Assembly (NCBI GenBank): GCA_005223185.1
Contig: NJBN01000006.1
Coordinates: 186,001 to 250,000, forward strand
Length of the DNA stretch: 64,000 bases
Direction: 5' to 3'
From: a candidate division LCP-89 bacterium B3_LCP
GTDB taxonomy: Bacteria; Electryoneota; B3-LCP
This document shows positions 42,962 through 52,275 of the stretch, in pieces. The number at the start of each line of letters is the position of its first letter. Position 1 is the first letter of the stretch. The notes below the pieces were generated by a model, which ran no database searches, had not been told where the DNA came from, and saw only the letters and a program-made list of their open reading frames with translations. A program made the translations under genes and the position numbers.

Positions 42962-44512
42962 ATGACAAAAAGTTCAAGTAAATTGAAAGAAACCTGCCGG
43001 ATATATCTCAGATCGGAAGAGAGAACAATCAAGGCTACTGTAGGAGCAAATCTAAGGTCAGCTTTGATGGACGCCAGCTATTATTTCCCTCAGAACTGTG
43101 GCGGTAAGGGTCAATGCGGGCATTGCCGCGTGGAAATTCACGGGTATCCGCCCAAAATGCGCCATCGTGAACGTGAGTTGTTGGGGAAATCGAGTAGCCA
43201 ACGTATGGCGTGTCTGTATAAGGTTACCGAGGATATTGAAATCTCCCTTCCTGATGTCCAGGAATGGCTGATAGAAAAGAGCATCACTGATTTTGATTTC
43301 GCCGGTATAGTCGGAGACAGGTACGGAATTGCTGTGGATCTAGGCACCACTGTAGTAGCACTTTATCTGGTGAGCTTTAACTGCGGGGAAATTGTTACTC
43401 AATACAGTTTCCTGAACCCCCAGGTTCATTTAGGTGGGGACGTTATGACCCGCCTCGATATGGCTAAGAAGGAAGGACAGCGAAGGGATCTGACCAAAGC
43501 AATCCGCCAGGGATTTAAGGTTGGCGTTAAAAAATTATTAATCCGCCAGGGATTATCAGAAAGAGACATTGCCAAACTTTTTCTGGCAGGAAATACTGCC
43601 ATGTTGCACCTGCTGTTGGGAAGAGGCGGTGAGGGTTTAGAAGTTGCTCCGTTTCGCAGTCCTTTAGAGGAACTCGATAAAATTCACCTACAACCTGACT
43701 GGTTCGATTTAACCGATGATTGCACCTGTGCTGCTTGTCCGGTTATTCGAGGTTTCATCGGGGGAGACACCATTTCTGCTATTGTTGCCACAGACCTTGA
43801 CCGAGGTGAAGGCAACCGGCTTTTAATAGATTTAGGAACAAACGGGGAGATTGTTTTAGCAGTAAAGGGAACTTTACAGGCGGTATCCACGGCTGCCGGA
43901 CCTGCCTTTGAGGGAGTGGGGCTTCATAATGGTATGCCTGCTGTCAAGGGAGCTGTGGAAGGGTTTGATGATCAGGGCAATCCTTTCGTAATTGGAGGTG
44001 GTCAACCGGTTGGTTTCTGCGGTTCGGGTTACATTGCTGCCATTGCCCGATTGCTTAAGTCCGGTAAGCTGGATAATACCGGTTTATTGGACAAAGATGA
44101 AAATGAGATAAGACGATGGGTATTGGAACAGCCGGAAGGTAGACACATCTCTGTAATTCAGGATGACATTCGTAAGTTTCAATTAGCCAAAGGTGCCATT
44201 GCCGCTGGTATAACGATTTTATGTAAGGAAACTGGAATTAACCCCTTAGAAGTTGACCAAGTCATTATCACCGGATCTTTCGGCAACCGCATAGATATAC
44301 CGGCAGCCATGAAGGTTGGTTTAATTCCGGCAGTAGGGATAGAGAAGGTTACGTTTTTGGATAATGCAGCTGGCAGGGGAGCGTTACTATGTCTGGGTAA
44401 TGCTCATTTTGAGAGGCGAGCCGAAAACTTACACAGATTGGTGCGGATTATCAACTTGGGTGAGCATCCCGATTTCCAGGATGCCTACATAGCCAACATG
44501 TCCTTCAAGTGA
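42962..44512 (+). CDS. ferredoxin-ASKHA (RACo/DUF4445-like) protein
   Basis: 516 aa. The N-terminal 90 residues form a plant-type [2Fe-2S] ferredoxin with Cys46, Cys52, Cys55 (CGGKGQCGHC) and Cys84. The rest is an ASKHA-fold ATPase of the RACo type with AVDLGTTVVALYLVSF, a second phosphate-binding GTNGEIVLAV and ITGSFGNRIDIP. RACo proteins reductively activate corrinoid methyltransferases at the cost of ATP. No corrinoid protein or methyltransferase is nearby, so the client is unknown. Confidence 0.85.
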   Translation: MTKSSSKLKETCRIYLRSEERTIKATVGANLRSALMDASYYFPQNCGGKGQCGHCRVEIHGYPPKMRHRERELLGKSSSQRMACLYKVTEDIEISLPDVQEWLIEKSITDFDFAGIVGDRYGIAVDLGTTVVALYLVSFNCGEIVTQYSFLNPQVHLGGDVMTRLDMAKKEGQRRDLTKAIRQGFKVGVKKLLIRQGLSERDIAKLFLAGNTAMLHLLLGRGGEGLEVAPFRSPLEELDKIHLQPDWFDLTDDCTCAACPVIRGFIGGDTISAIVATDLDRGEGNRLLIDLGTNGEIVLAVKGTLQAVSTAAGPAFEGVGLHNGMPAVKGAVEGFDDQGNPFVIGGGQPVGFCGSGYIAAIARLLKSGKLDNTGLLDKDENEIRRWVLEQPEGRHISVIQDDIRKFQLAKGAIAAGITILCKETGINPLEVDQVIITGSFGNRIDIPAAMKVGLIPAVGIEKVTFLDNAAGRGALLCLGNAHFERRAENLHRLVRIINLGEHPDFQDAYIANMSFK

Positions 44513-44532
44513 TACAACATGGCTGATGATAG

Positions 44533-46188
44533 TTAATGAATCATCAAGTTCGCGATAATTAACAGTAGTTGTGCAATGAAGATCTTACCCACCATTGCCA
44601 CCGGATAGGTCGTGGCATAAGCAATATAGGTATCATCCGAATTCGACATTTCGTACGCTCGAGCCAGAGTAGCAGGTTGCGTCTGCATGCCGCTGGTGGC
44701 GCCGATGGTTTCGATAATGGTAGCCTTTCCAAAATACCTCAATAGAAGCAGAGTTATCCCGGTAGTAACAGTCGTCGTTAACAGCCCCAGGAGAAACAGT
44801 TGCCCGCCTGTGCCGGATAGCGCCTGAAAGAAGCGTCCTCCCGCCATCACACCTACTGCTGCAAGGAAGAACAGGAGTCCTATATGCCGTAACGCATTGT
44901 TCGATTCCGCTGGCAGTGACCAGACTAAAGGACCGGTGCGACCTAACTTACCAAGAATCAATCCCGCCACTAAAGGTCCTCCGGCAAAACCCAAAGAAAC
45001 AGCCGCCCCGCCAGGGATGGGTATGGGAATCATACCCACCAACACACCGATGAAAATCCCCAGAGTCAGTGCAGTGTAGTCAAGTTCAGAAATACTTCTT
45101 TCTGAGTCACCAAAAAATTCGGCAACTTCAGCAGATCTTTCCGATGGCATAACCACGCGCACTCTGTCGCCCAGTTCTATCCTGGTGTGATAATCAGGAA
45201 CTATATCCACGTCTGCTCGCCGCAATCTGGTGATCTGAGCGTTAAAATAGTGGTCTAATTCCAGTTGCTGAATTGTTTTTCCGGCAAGTTCTTTACGTGA
45301 AACGAGGATACGCCGCATAGTTATGGCGCCCCCAACTTCATCTAAATTTGCGTTTGATTCGACCCCAAAATAACCTTCAGCTTTCCGCAAATCCGCTTCA
45401 ACCCCGACAACTTTGACAATATCACCTTCATACAGGACGGTATATTTGGTAGGAACTGTTGTATTCTGCGAATGCCGATAGCGGGAGATAATCAATCCCA
45501 TCTTCTCCTGAATGCGCAATTCACCGATGGCTTTATCGATGATTTCCGGATTTGTTACTCCGAAACAGGCTGACTTCAAATCTGCCCTTTCTTTCGAGCG
45601 GGTTTCCGCCGCAATGCGCTCTCTATGGGCAGGTTTCCGGTAAACCCAGGCGAATAATTGAAAGGCAAGCATCCCTCCGACAATGCCGAAAGGATAAGTC
45701 ATGGAATAGCCGACAATAGGATCACGGGGATCACCTACGCCGCTGTTTGATATAAGTTCGGTAACTGCGGCAAGCGCTGGAGTATTGGTGAGACTTCCAC
45801 AGAAGACACCGGCAATCTGGCCAGCTTGAAGGTGCATCAAGTAACCAAACATAAGGGTGAGGGCACCACCACAGAAAAGAGCAATAACCAGCGCCAGATT
45901 GAACCGAAGACCCTGCCTTTTTAGAGAAGCGAAGAAACCCGCGCCACTGGTCAATCCTACAGTATAGACGAACAGGATCAAACCTATTTGCATAACCTGA
46001 TGCGCTATTTTGAATGACTGCTCGCCTTCAGGACACCAGGCGCCAAAGATCAAGCCAGCGAAGAGGACCCCAGCGACCCCTAACTTAAAACTGCCGATCT
46101 TAACCTGACCCAGGAGAAAGCCGCAACCGATCACTAAAAAGAGTAAAAGCGGTTCACTCTGCAGCAGGATGTCTCTTATAGATTCCAT
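44533..46188 (-). CDS. AspT/YidE-like membrane transporter with TrkA-C (RCK-C) domains
   Basis: 551 aa from ATG at 46188 (MESIRDILLQ); a TTG 21 bp upstream is the alternative. Two groups of about five hydrophobic helices (roughly residues 15-185 and 385-550) flank a soluble middle with two RCK-C-like modules, seen in VTNPEIIDKAIGELR...GDIVKVVG and SRKELAGKTIQQLEL...GDRVRVVMP. This is the arrangement of aspartate:alanine exchanger relatives. The substrate is unknown. It follows glgX on the same strand. Confidence 0.85.
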   Translation of the reverse strand: MESIRDILLQSEPLLLFLVIGCGFLLGQVKIGSFKLGVAGVLFAGLIFGAWCPEGEQSFKIAHQVMQIGLILFVYTVGLTSGAGFFASLKRQGLRFNLALVIALFCGGALTLMFGYLMHLQAGQIAGVFCGSLTNTPALAAVTELISNSGVGDPRDPIVGYSMTYPFGIVGGMLAFQLFAWVYRKPAHRERIAAETRSKERADLKSACFGVTNPEIIDKAIGELRIQEKMGLIISRYRHSQNTTVPTKYTVLYEGDIVKVVGVEADLRKAEGYFGVESNANLDEVGGAITMRRILVSRKELAGKTIQQLELDHYFNAQITRLRRADVDIVPDYHTRIELGDRVRVVMPSERSAEVAEFFGDSERSISELDYTALTLGIFIGVLVGMIPIPIPGGAAVSLGFAGGPLVAGLILGKLGRTGPLVWSLPAESNNALRHIGLLFFLAAVGVMAGGRFFQALSGTGGQLFLLGLLTTTVTTGITLLLLRYFGKATIIETIGATSGMQTQPATLARAYEMSNSDDTYIAYATTYPVAMVGKIFIAQLLLIIANLMIH

Positions 46189-46198
46189 AGTGGAGTAT

Positions 46199-48325
46199 TT
46201 ATTTACCAATCAGAACCACAACAGATCGGGGACCTACATTATACTCAATCTGGGATTCAGTAATAATCTCGTTGTCATTCTCTAAGATATCATCCGGGTT
46301 CTTTAACATCGTATCGATCTTCCGATACCACTTCCGTTCATCCGATAATACAGGTAATTGAAAATTAGATGGCTCCCAATGAGCGTTGGTGGCAAGATAG
46401 ATATCAATAATTCCACCAGAAAAATCAAGACACTTTTCGGTTATCTGCATGGCTAAGCAGTGTGATTCATAATTCCAATCAGGTTGGCGGAGTTTCTCAC
46501 CATGCCAGACAACAGCAGAACCAGTGGTTTCATCGGGGACCGCGAATTCATCATGGCGAAACACCGAGTGATCCTTGCGGAATTTTATCAATAATTTGAA
46601 AAACCGCAACAAGCCAGCATTTTTTTCTATTAAATCCCAATCAATCCAACTGATCTCGTTATCTTGACAATAGGCGTTGTTGTTCCCCTTCTGGGTTCTG
46701 CCGAATTCATCTCCAGCCAATATCATGGGGACACCGCGCGAAAGCATCAATAGCGTCGCAAAATTACGTACTTGGCGGTCGCGCAAGAACGCGATTTCAG
46801 CAGGGATAACAATGTCAGGAGAATTGAGCAATTTCAATCCGAAAGGATCTTCAACACCGCAGTTCCAACTGTCGTTCTGGTTAGATCCATCCCGCCCATC
46901 CTCACCGTTGTCCTCGTTGTGTTTTTCATTATAGGAAACTAGGTCGTTTAAGGTAAATCCATCGTGGCAGGTGATGAAGTTTACGCTGTGATAGGAAGAC
47001 CTGTTCTCATCTTTGTACAGATCCGGGCTGCCCATCAGTCTCTTCGCCAGCAAGGGCACCATCCCGGGATCACTCTTGACGAATTTTCTGACGTCATCGC
47101 GGTATTTCCCGTTCCATTCAGCCCAACGGTGCCCCGAAGGGAACATGCCCACTTGATAAATACCAGCAGCATCCCAGGGTTCAGCAATTAGTTTGGTGTT
47201 TCTCAGAACCGGATCTGCTGCGATTCTCTCTATAATAGGCGGATTGTCCAAGATTTCACCGTCTCGCCCCCTACCCAATATGGAGGCCAGATCAAATCGA
47301 AATCCATCAACGTGCATTTCTATCACCCAATAACGGAGACATTCTAAGATCATATCTCGCACAACGGGGTGGTTGCAATTGAATGTATTACCGCAACCGG
47401 TGAAGTTCTTGTATTCCCCGGAAACTGGATCAATTATGTAGTAAACACTATTATCCAATCCCCGAAAGGAGTGAGTCTTCCCACGCTCGTCACCTTCGGA
47501 AGTGTGATTGAACACGACGTCAACAATCACTTCAATGTTAGCTTCATGGAGGGCTTTTACCAGTGACTTGAATTCATTTACCTGAGATCCCAAATTGGGG
47601 TTGGACGCATAGGACGCCTTTGGTGCGAAATAGTTGATGGAGTTGTATCCCCAATAATTGAGCAGCCTTTCACCGGTAAAAGGATTGATCATATTGGAAT
47701 CGGTCTCTTCGAATTCATTGATAGGGAGCAGTTCCACAGCCGTAATTCCCAATTCCTGCAGATGAGGTATCTTCTCCTTTACACCGGCGAAAGTTCCAGG
47801 CTGTTTTGCACAGGATGAAGGGTGTCGGGTGAATCCACGGACGTGTACTTCATATATGATGCTTTCCAAAAAAGGCAGGTTCAAAGGGGTATCAGACCCC
47901 CAATCGAACTGCTGGTCTGTGATCAATGAACGGCGTGATTTCCCCTTTGGCTGCGATTGCTGCCCTTTATTCAATTCACCCCAGGTTTCACCACCGGTGA
48001 GAGTTTTAGCATAGGGATCAACCAGGATAACAGAAGGGTCGTAACTGTGGATATGTTTACTAACGTTGGGCTGCATATCCACGCGATAGCCGTATTCAAT
48101 CTTGGGATTGATACCTATAAGGAGGGTGTGCCAGACGTCACCGGTTTTATTCAGCAAAGGGTCGAGATGAAATTCAGCGTAGGGATTGTCTTCGCCCGGC
48201 AGGAATAGTATCAATGTAACCGAAGTCGCATGTCTGGAAAAGAGGGCGAAATTGATCCCATCTCGCTCTATGGTAGGACCCAGGGGAAGAGGCTTTCCCC
48301 TGGTGATCGTAATATCTTGTTCCAA
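46199..48325 (-). CDS. glgX: glycogen debranching enzyme (GlgX/TreX type)
   Basis: 708 aa, GH13 family. The start is TTG at 48325 (rather than ATG), right at the usual RGKPLPLGPTIERDGINFAL beginning. Catalytic signatures include VVFNHTSEGDE, DGFRFDLASILGR (nucleophile Asp), IAEPWDAAGIYQVG (acid/base Glu) and FITCHDGFTLND. It removes alpha-1,6 branches of glycogen. It is followed by the transporter gene and preceded by glgP on the same strand. Confidence 0.92.
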   Translation of the reverse strand: MEQDITITRGKPLPLGPTIERDGINFALFSRHATSVTLILFLPGEDNPYAEFHLDPLLNKTGDVWHTLLIGINPKIEYGYRVDMQPNVSKHIHSYDPSVILVDPYAKTLTGGETWGELNKGQQSQPKGKSRRSLITDQQFDWGSDTPLNLPFLESIIYEVHVRGFTRHPSSCAKQPGTFAGVKEKIPHLQELGITAVELLPINEFEETDSNMINPFTGERLLNYWGYNSINYFAPKASYASNPNLGSQVNEFKSLVKALHEANIEVIVDVVFNHTSEGDERGKTHSFRGLDNSVYYIIDPVSGEYKNFTGCGNTFNCNHPVVRDMILECLRYWVIEMHVDGFRFDLASILGRGRDGEILDNPPIIERIAADPVLRNTKLIAEPWDAAGIYQVGMFPSGHRWAEWNGKYRDDVRKFVKSDPGMVPLLAKRLMGSPDLYKDENRSSYHSVNFITCHDGFTLNDLVSYNEKHNEDNGEDGRDGSNQNDSWNCGVEDPFGLKLLNSPDIVIPAEIAFLRDRQVRNFATLLMLSRGVPMILAGDEFGRTQKGNNNAYCQDNEISWIDWDLIEKNAGLLRFFKLLIKFRKDHSVFRHDEFAVPDETTGSAVVWHGEKLRQPDWNYESHCLAMQITEKCLDFSGGIIDIYLATNAHWEPSNFQLPVLSDERKWYRKIDTMLKNPDDILENDNEIITESQIEYNVGPRSVVVLIGK

Positions 48326-48390
48326 GAATAGCTGATGGTTGCTTATTAGTGAACGTTACACTAAGTTTCTTTTGACTCCATTCAGAAGGG

Positions 48391-51018
48391 TCATGATACG
48401 AATTCTTCGGAGGGAACTTTCAAAGCTTCAGCAGTATGATGAGACCTTCCCCCTTGAAATTCTCCTATCCAGTGCATCATTTCCAAACCGAAATGATCGA
48501 TCATATCAGGATGATCGGGAAGCACTCTGACGGAATAACCAAATTGCCCGCTTTCATTGCAGGGTATATGTCCTTCATACCTATAGTTGGCATCCTCAAG
48601 TGTTTCCACGCATTTCATATTCTCAATTACACTCTCAACTATGTTATAATCCCCATCCAACGGTCCACTGTAGATTTGTACTACAACGTCCTCCGGTTTT
48701 AGAGCGCCTAAGTGCACTTCGGCGTCCACCTTCATGGACATACCCACTTTAGCTTTGCCTTTCTCCTGGAAGGTCTTGACAATTTTTACATCATGCCAGT
48801 TGTCCCGAATAATTTGTTTCCACTGTACCAAGGTTTTCGTTTTGGCAAAATTATCAGCGGAAAGTTTCTGCCAGTTGTCAATTGCCCTCAGGTAGAATTT
48901 CTCCGTGTATTCCTGGACCATCCTGTTGGTACTGAATACGGGACTTAATTTAGTCATGGATGCCTTCATTTTGGCAATCCAGCCGCGTGGAAGACCGTCG
49001 CTGCCTAAATCGTAAAACAGCGGCATGATCTCATTTTCCAAGACGTCGTAAAGGTCCTTGCTTTCGACCTCATCCTGGTATTCTGGATCGTGGTACTGTT
49101 CTCCGGCGCCGATAGCCCAACCGGTATCTGTGTCATAACCTTCGCACCACCACCCATCCAGAACGCTAAAATTCAAACCACCATTGGGGATAACTTTCAT
49201 GCCACTGGTGCCGCTAGCTTCCATAGGACGCTGAGGATTGTTCAGCCATACATCAACGCCTTGCACTAAGTAGCGCGCAATGCTGATATCATAGTTTTCC
49301 AAGAAGACAAAATGCTTGCGCACATCATTCTGGCGAGCGAAATGGATCAACTCCTTGATGAATTCTTTGCCCGCATTATCCTTGGGGTGCGCCTTCCCTG
49401 CGAAGATAAACTGCACTGGCATCATATGATTGCCAAGTATTTTCTTCAGTCTATTTAAGTCTTTCAGTAAAAGTGTGGCGCGCTTGTAAGTCGCAAACCT
49501 GCGGGCGAATCCTATGGTTAAGGCTTCAGGATTTAAGGTTTCCATAGCGTCGTCAAGTTCCTTGGCGCTGGCGCCGCGGCGCTTTAATTGTTCCACAAGC
49601 CTCCGGCGCGTGAAAGCAACCAGCCTCTCCCGCCTGCGTTCGTGCACTCGCCATAATTCCACATCCGGTATTCTTTCAACCCGGTCCCAGATGGATTGAT
49701 CCGCCGGTTTCCTATGCCAGTCCGGTCCTAGATAACGCAGCAGCAATTCGGACATCTCTTTGGATATCCATGAATTTGTATGAATACCGTTGGTAACATA
49801 GCCGATGGGCACTTCTTCTTCAGGAATGTTTGGCCAGATGAAATGCCACATTTTTTTCGACACTTCACCATGAAGCCGGCTGACACCGTTGGCGTAGGCA
49901 GTAGTACGGAGCGCCATTAGCGCCATATTCAACGGCTCCCGGTGGTCATTGGGGTTTTCCCTGCCGAACGAAACGAAAAATTCATTATCGATATCGGAGA
50001 GCTGGGACAGATTGTGGATGTACTTATTTACTGTTGACAATTGGAAAATATCAATACCGGCAGGCACCGGAGTATGAGTGGTGAAGATTGTTCCGCTCTT
50101 GACGATTTCGGTCGCCTCTTCGGTCGAGAGCCCATCTTTTTCCTTTCTATGCCTGATCCGTTCAAACGACATGAAGCCTGCATGTCCTTCGTTCATGTGA
50201 CAGACTTTAACGTGATATCCAAGCTTCCTCAATGCCAGCATCCCGCCTATCCCTAAGATCAACTCCTGTTGAATGCGGGTCTCTTGATTCCCACCGTAAA
50301 GCTGGTAGGTGATTTTACGATCATCATAGCTGTTTTCAGGAGTGTTTGTATCTAAGAGGAGCAGGGCGACGCGTCCAACCTGCACTCGCCAGACATAACA
50401 AGAAACCACACGTCCCGGGAATTGAACTTGCACCACTATGGGTGATCCTTCCTGATCGACTTCCAATTTGATGGGCAGGTTATAGAAATCGTTGTCAGGA
50501 TAGGTTTCCTGCTGCCAACCGTCGGCATTCAGATACTGCTGGAAATAGCCCTGCTGGTACATTAACCCTATACCCACCAGCGGAAGGCCTAATTCACTGG
50601 CGGATTTCATGTGGTCGCCCGCCAGAATTCCCAGACCGCCGGAATAGATCGGCAGACATTCAGAAAGACCGTATTCCATAGAAAAATAGGCGATTGCAGG
50701 TGCGTCAACCTTTCCGTATTTACTTGCAAACCAGGTCGAACCGTTCATGTACTGCTGAAGCTGATTATAAGCTCGGTCTAGATGAGCCATAAAACCGTCA
50801 TCCTGAATGATCTGATTGAACCTCTCCTGCTTTATCTTCCCCAGCATTTTTATCGGATTGTGATTGGTCAAATCCCAAAGATCCCGATCCAGCCTATGGA
50901 ATAGTTCAATAGCTTCGTGATTCCAGGTCCAGTACAGGTTGAAAGCCAGGTCTGTCAATCTATTCAGTTCTTCTGGTAGAGTGGCTTTGACCTGAAAGGT
51001 GTTAAACGCTTTTGGCAT
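48391..51018 (-). CDS. glgP: alpha-glucan phosphorylase (TIGR02094/DUF3417 type)
   Basis: 875 aa. It cleaves glycogen by phosphate to glucose-1-phosphate. The N-terminal DUF3417 region includes LAFNLYWTWNHEAIELFHRL and the active core has AYFSMEYGLSECLPIYSGGLG, HMNEGHAGFMSFERI, FVTNGIHTN-like VTNGIHTNSWIS, and EASGTSGMK, which contains the pyridoxal-phosphate lysine. A C-terminal ~100 residue beta domain follows. It lies between fba and glgX, all on the minus strand. Confidence 0.94.
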   Translation of the reverse strand: MPKAFNTFQVKATLPEELNRLTDLAFNLYWTWNHEAIELFHRLDRDLWDLTNHNPIKMLGKIKQERFNQIIQDDGFMAHLDRAYNQLQQYMNGSTWFASKYGKVDAPAIAYFSMEYGLSECLPIYSGGLGILAGDHMKSASELGLPLVGIGLMYQQGYFQQYLNADGWQQETYPDNDFYNLPIKLEVDQEGSPIVVQVQFPGRVVSCYVWRVQVGRVALLLLDTNTPENSYDDRKITYQLYGGNQETRIQQELILGIGGMLALRKLGYHVKVCHMNEGHAGFMSFERIRHRKEKDGLSTEEATEIVKSGTIFTTHTPVPAGIDIFQLSTVNKYIHNLSQLSDIDNEFFVSFGRENPNDHREPLNMALMALRTTAYANGVSRLHGEVSKKMWHFIWPNIPEEEVPIGYVTNGIHTNSWISKEMSELLLRYLGPDWHRKPADQSIWDRVERIPDVELWRVHERRRERLVAFTRRRLVEQLKRRGASAKELDDAMETLNPEALTIGFARRFATYKRATLLLKDLNRLKKILGNHMMPVQFIFAGKAHPKDNAGKEFIKELIHFARQNDVRKHFVFLENYDISIARYLVQGVDVWLNNPQRPMEASGTSGMKVIPNGGLNFSVLDGWWCEGYDTDTGWAIGAGEQYHDPEYQDEVESKDLYDVLENEIMPLFYDLGSDGLPRGWIAKMKASMTKLSPVFSTNRMVQEYTEKFYLRAIDNWQKLSADNFAKTKTLVQWKQIIRDNWHDVKIVKTFQEKGKAKVGMSMKVDAEVHLGALKPEDVVVQIYSGPLDGDYNIVESVIENMKCVETLEDANYRYEGHIPCNESGQFGYSVRVLPDHPDMIDHFGLEMMHWIGEFQGGRSHHTAEALKVPSEEFVS

Positions 51019-51048
51019 GATCTACTCCCGTAGCTACGTGCAATTAAA

Positions 51049-52020
51049 TTAAGAGGATGAGGTTATTGAATAGGGCTCTGTTTCTACGCCCTCAACAGAC
51101 ACACGGTTGGCGCTTCCCAACACTTCCATTTTCCCTTTTATTATGGTTTTAACCGCTTGACGCGCGTACCCCAGAATCTTTCTCGGATCGAAGACACCGG
51201 GATCAGAGCTTAAGAGTTCCCGAATGGCAGCAGTAAACGCCAGACGCAGATCCGTATCTATGTTTATCTTATTTATGCCTCTATCGATGGCCTGGTGATA
51301 AGCTTCATCAGGAACACCTTTGGCGCCGGGAATATCCCCGCCGTATTGGGAAATTTTACTGATGAGATCTTCAGGAACGCCGCTGGCTCCGTGCAATACC
51401 AGCGGGATGCCTGTCATCTGTTTGATCGTTTCTATCCTGTCGAAATCTAATTTTGCTTCACCCTTAAACTTATGGGCGCCGTGGCTGGTGCCTACTGCAA
51501 TCGCCAGAGCATCACATCCACTTTCCTGCACAAACTTTACAGCTTCATCAGGGTCGGTGTAACAGGAATCTTTGGCTTCAACTTTGACTTCATCCTCCAT
51601 CCCACTCAGCCTGCCCAGTTCAGCCTCAACGGTGACGTTAAACATGTGAGCATAATCAACAACCTCTTGCGTGAGGTGTATGTTCTCCTCCAGGGGGTGC
51701 TGCGATCCATCGATCATGACAGACGTAAATCCCGCATCCACGCACTGCCTGACGATTTCAACATCCGCGCCATGATCCAGGTGCAGAGCGATGGGGACGT
51801 CCAGATTCCCAACAGCAGTTCTGACTATGGCAACCAGATTTTCCAGCCCGGCATATTTGATGGCACTGGAAGATGCTGCGATGATAGCAGGTGAATTCAT
51901 CTCTTCAGCGGCTTCCAACACAGCCTGGACGAATTCCAGGTTGCTGACATTGAACTGACCGATTGCGTAGCGGTTGGCAACAGCGTCCTGGTACATTTCA
52001 TGTAAGGGAACCAGCGGCAT
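51049..52020 (-). CDS. fba: fructose-1,6-bisphosphate aldolase, class II
   Basis: 323 aa. It interconverts fructose-1,6-bisphosphate with dihydroxyacetone phosphate and glyceraldehyde-3-phosphate. The zinc-binding LHLDHGADVEIVRQC, GFTSVMIDGSQHPLEEN, VEAELGRLSG and LVLHGASGVPEDLI are class II motifs, and INKINIDTDLR is the phosphate-binding loop. ATG at 52020 has an AGGAGG site. glgP follows 30 bp later. Confidence 0.95.
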   Translation of the reverse strand: MPLVPLHEMYQDAVANRYAIGQFNVSNLEFVQAVLEAAEEMNSPAIIAASSSAIKYAGLENLVAIVRTAVGNLDVPIALHLDHGADVEIVRQCVDAGFTSVMIDGSQHPLEENIHLTQEVVDYAHMFNVTVEAELGRLSGMEDEVKVEAKDSCYTDPDEAVKFVQESGCDALAIAVGTSHGAHKFKGEAKLDFDRIETIKQMTGIPLVLHGASGVPEDLISKISQYGGDIPGAKGVPDEAYHQAIDRGINKINIDTDLRLAFTAAIRELLSSDPGVFDPRKILGYARQAVKTIIKGKMEVLGSANRVSVEGVETEPYSITSSS

Positions 52021-52223
52021 GAGATACCCTCCTATTTATTTGGTTCAATCAAAGTAAACTAAATTCATGAATTTAGCAATACCATTATGGAAAAAATCAA
52101 GGTGTCAGGACAATTTTAATTTTACTCGATTATTTTTCCAGCACACTGCCGGGACATCCTGACTTTGTTAGCCCGCATATTATTTCAAAAATTACACCTT
52201 ATTAAACGCAGTTGGTACGAAAT

Positions 52224-52252
52224 TTGACTTATTATTCTTATGCACATGATAA
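52224..52252 (+). promoter_or_regulatory. promoter of the surface-protein array
   Basis: TTGACT (52224-52229) is followed after 17 bases by TGATAA (52247-52252), giving a start site about 10 bp before the GGAGGT site of the first array gene. The rest of 52021-52239 holds no gene; fba starts in the opposite direction. Confidence 0.45.
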
Positions 52253-52275
52253 TCAACAGTATGGAGGTATCAATC

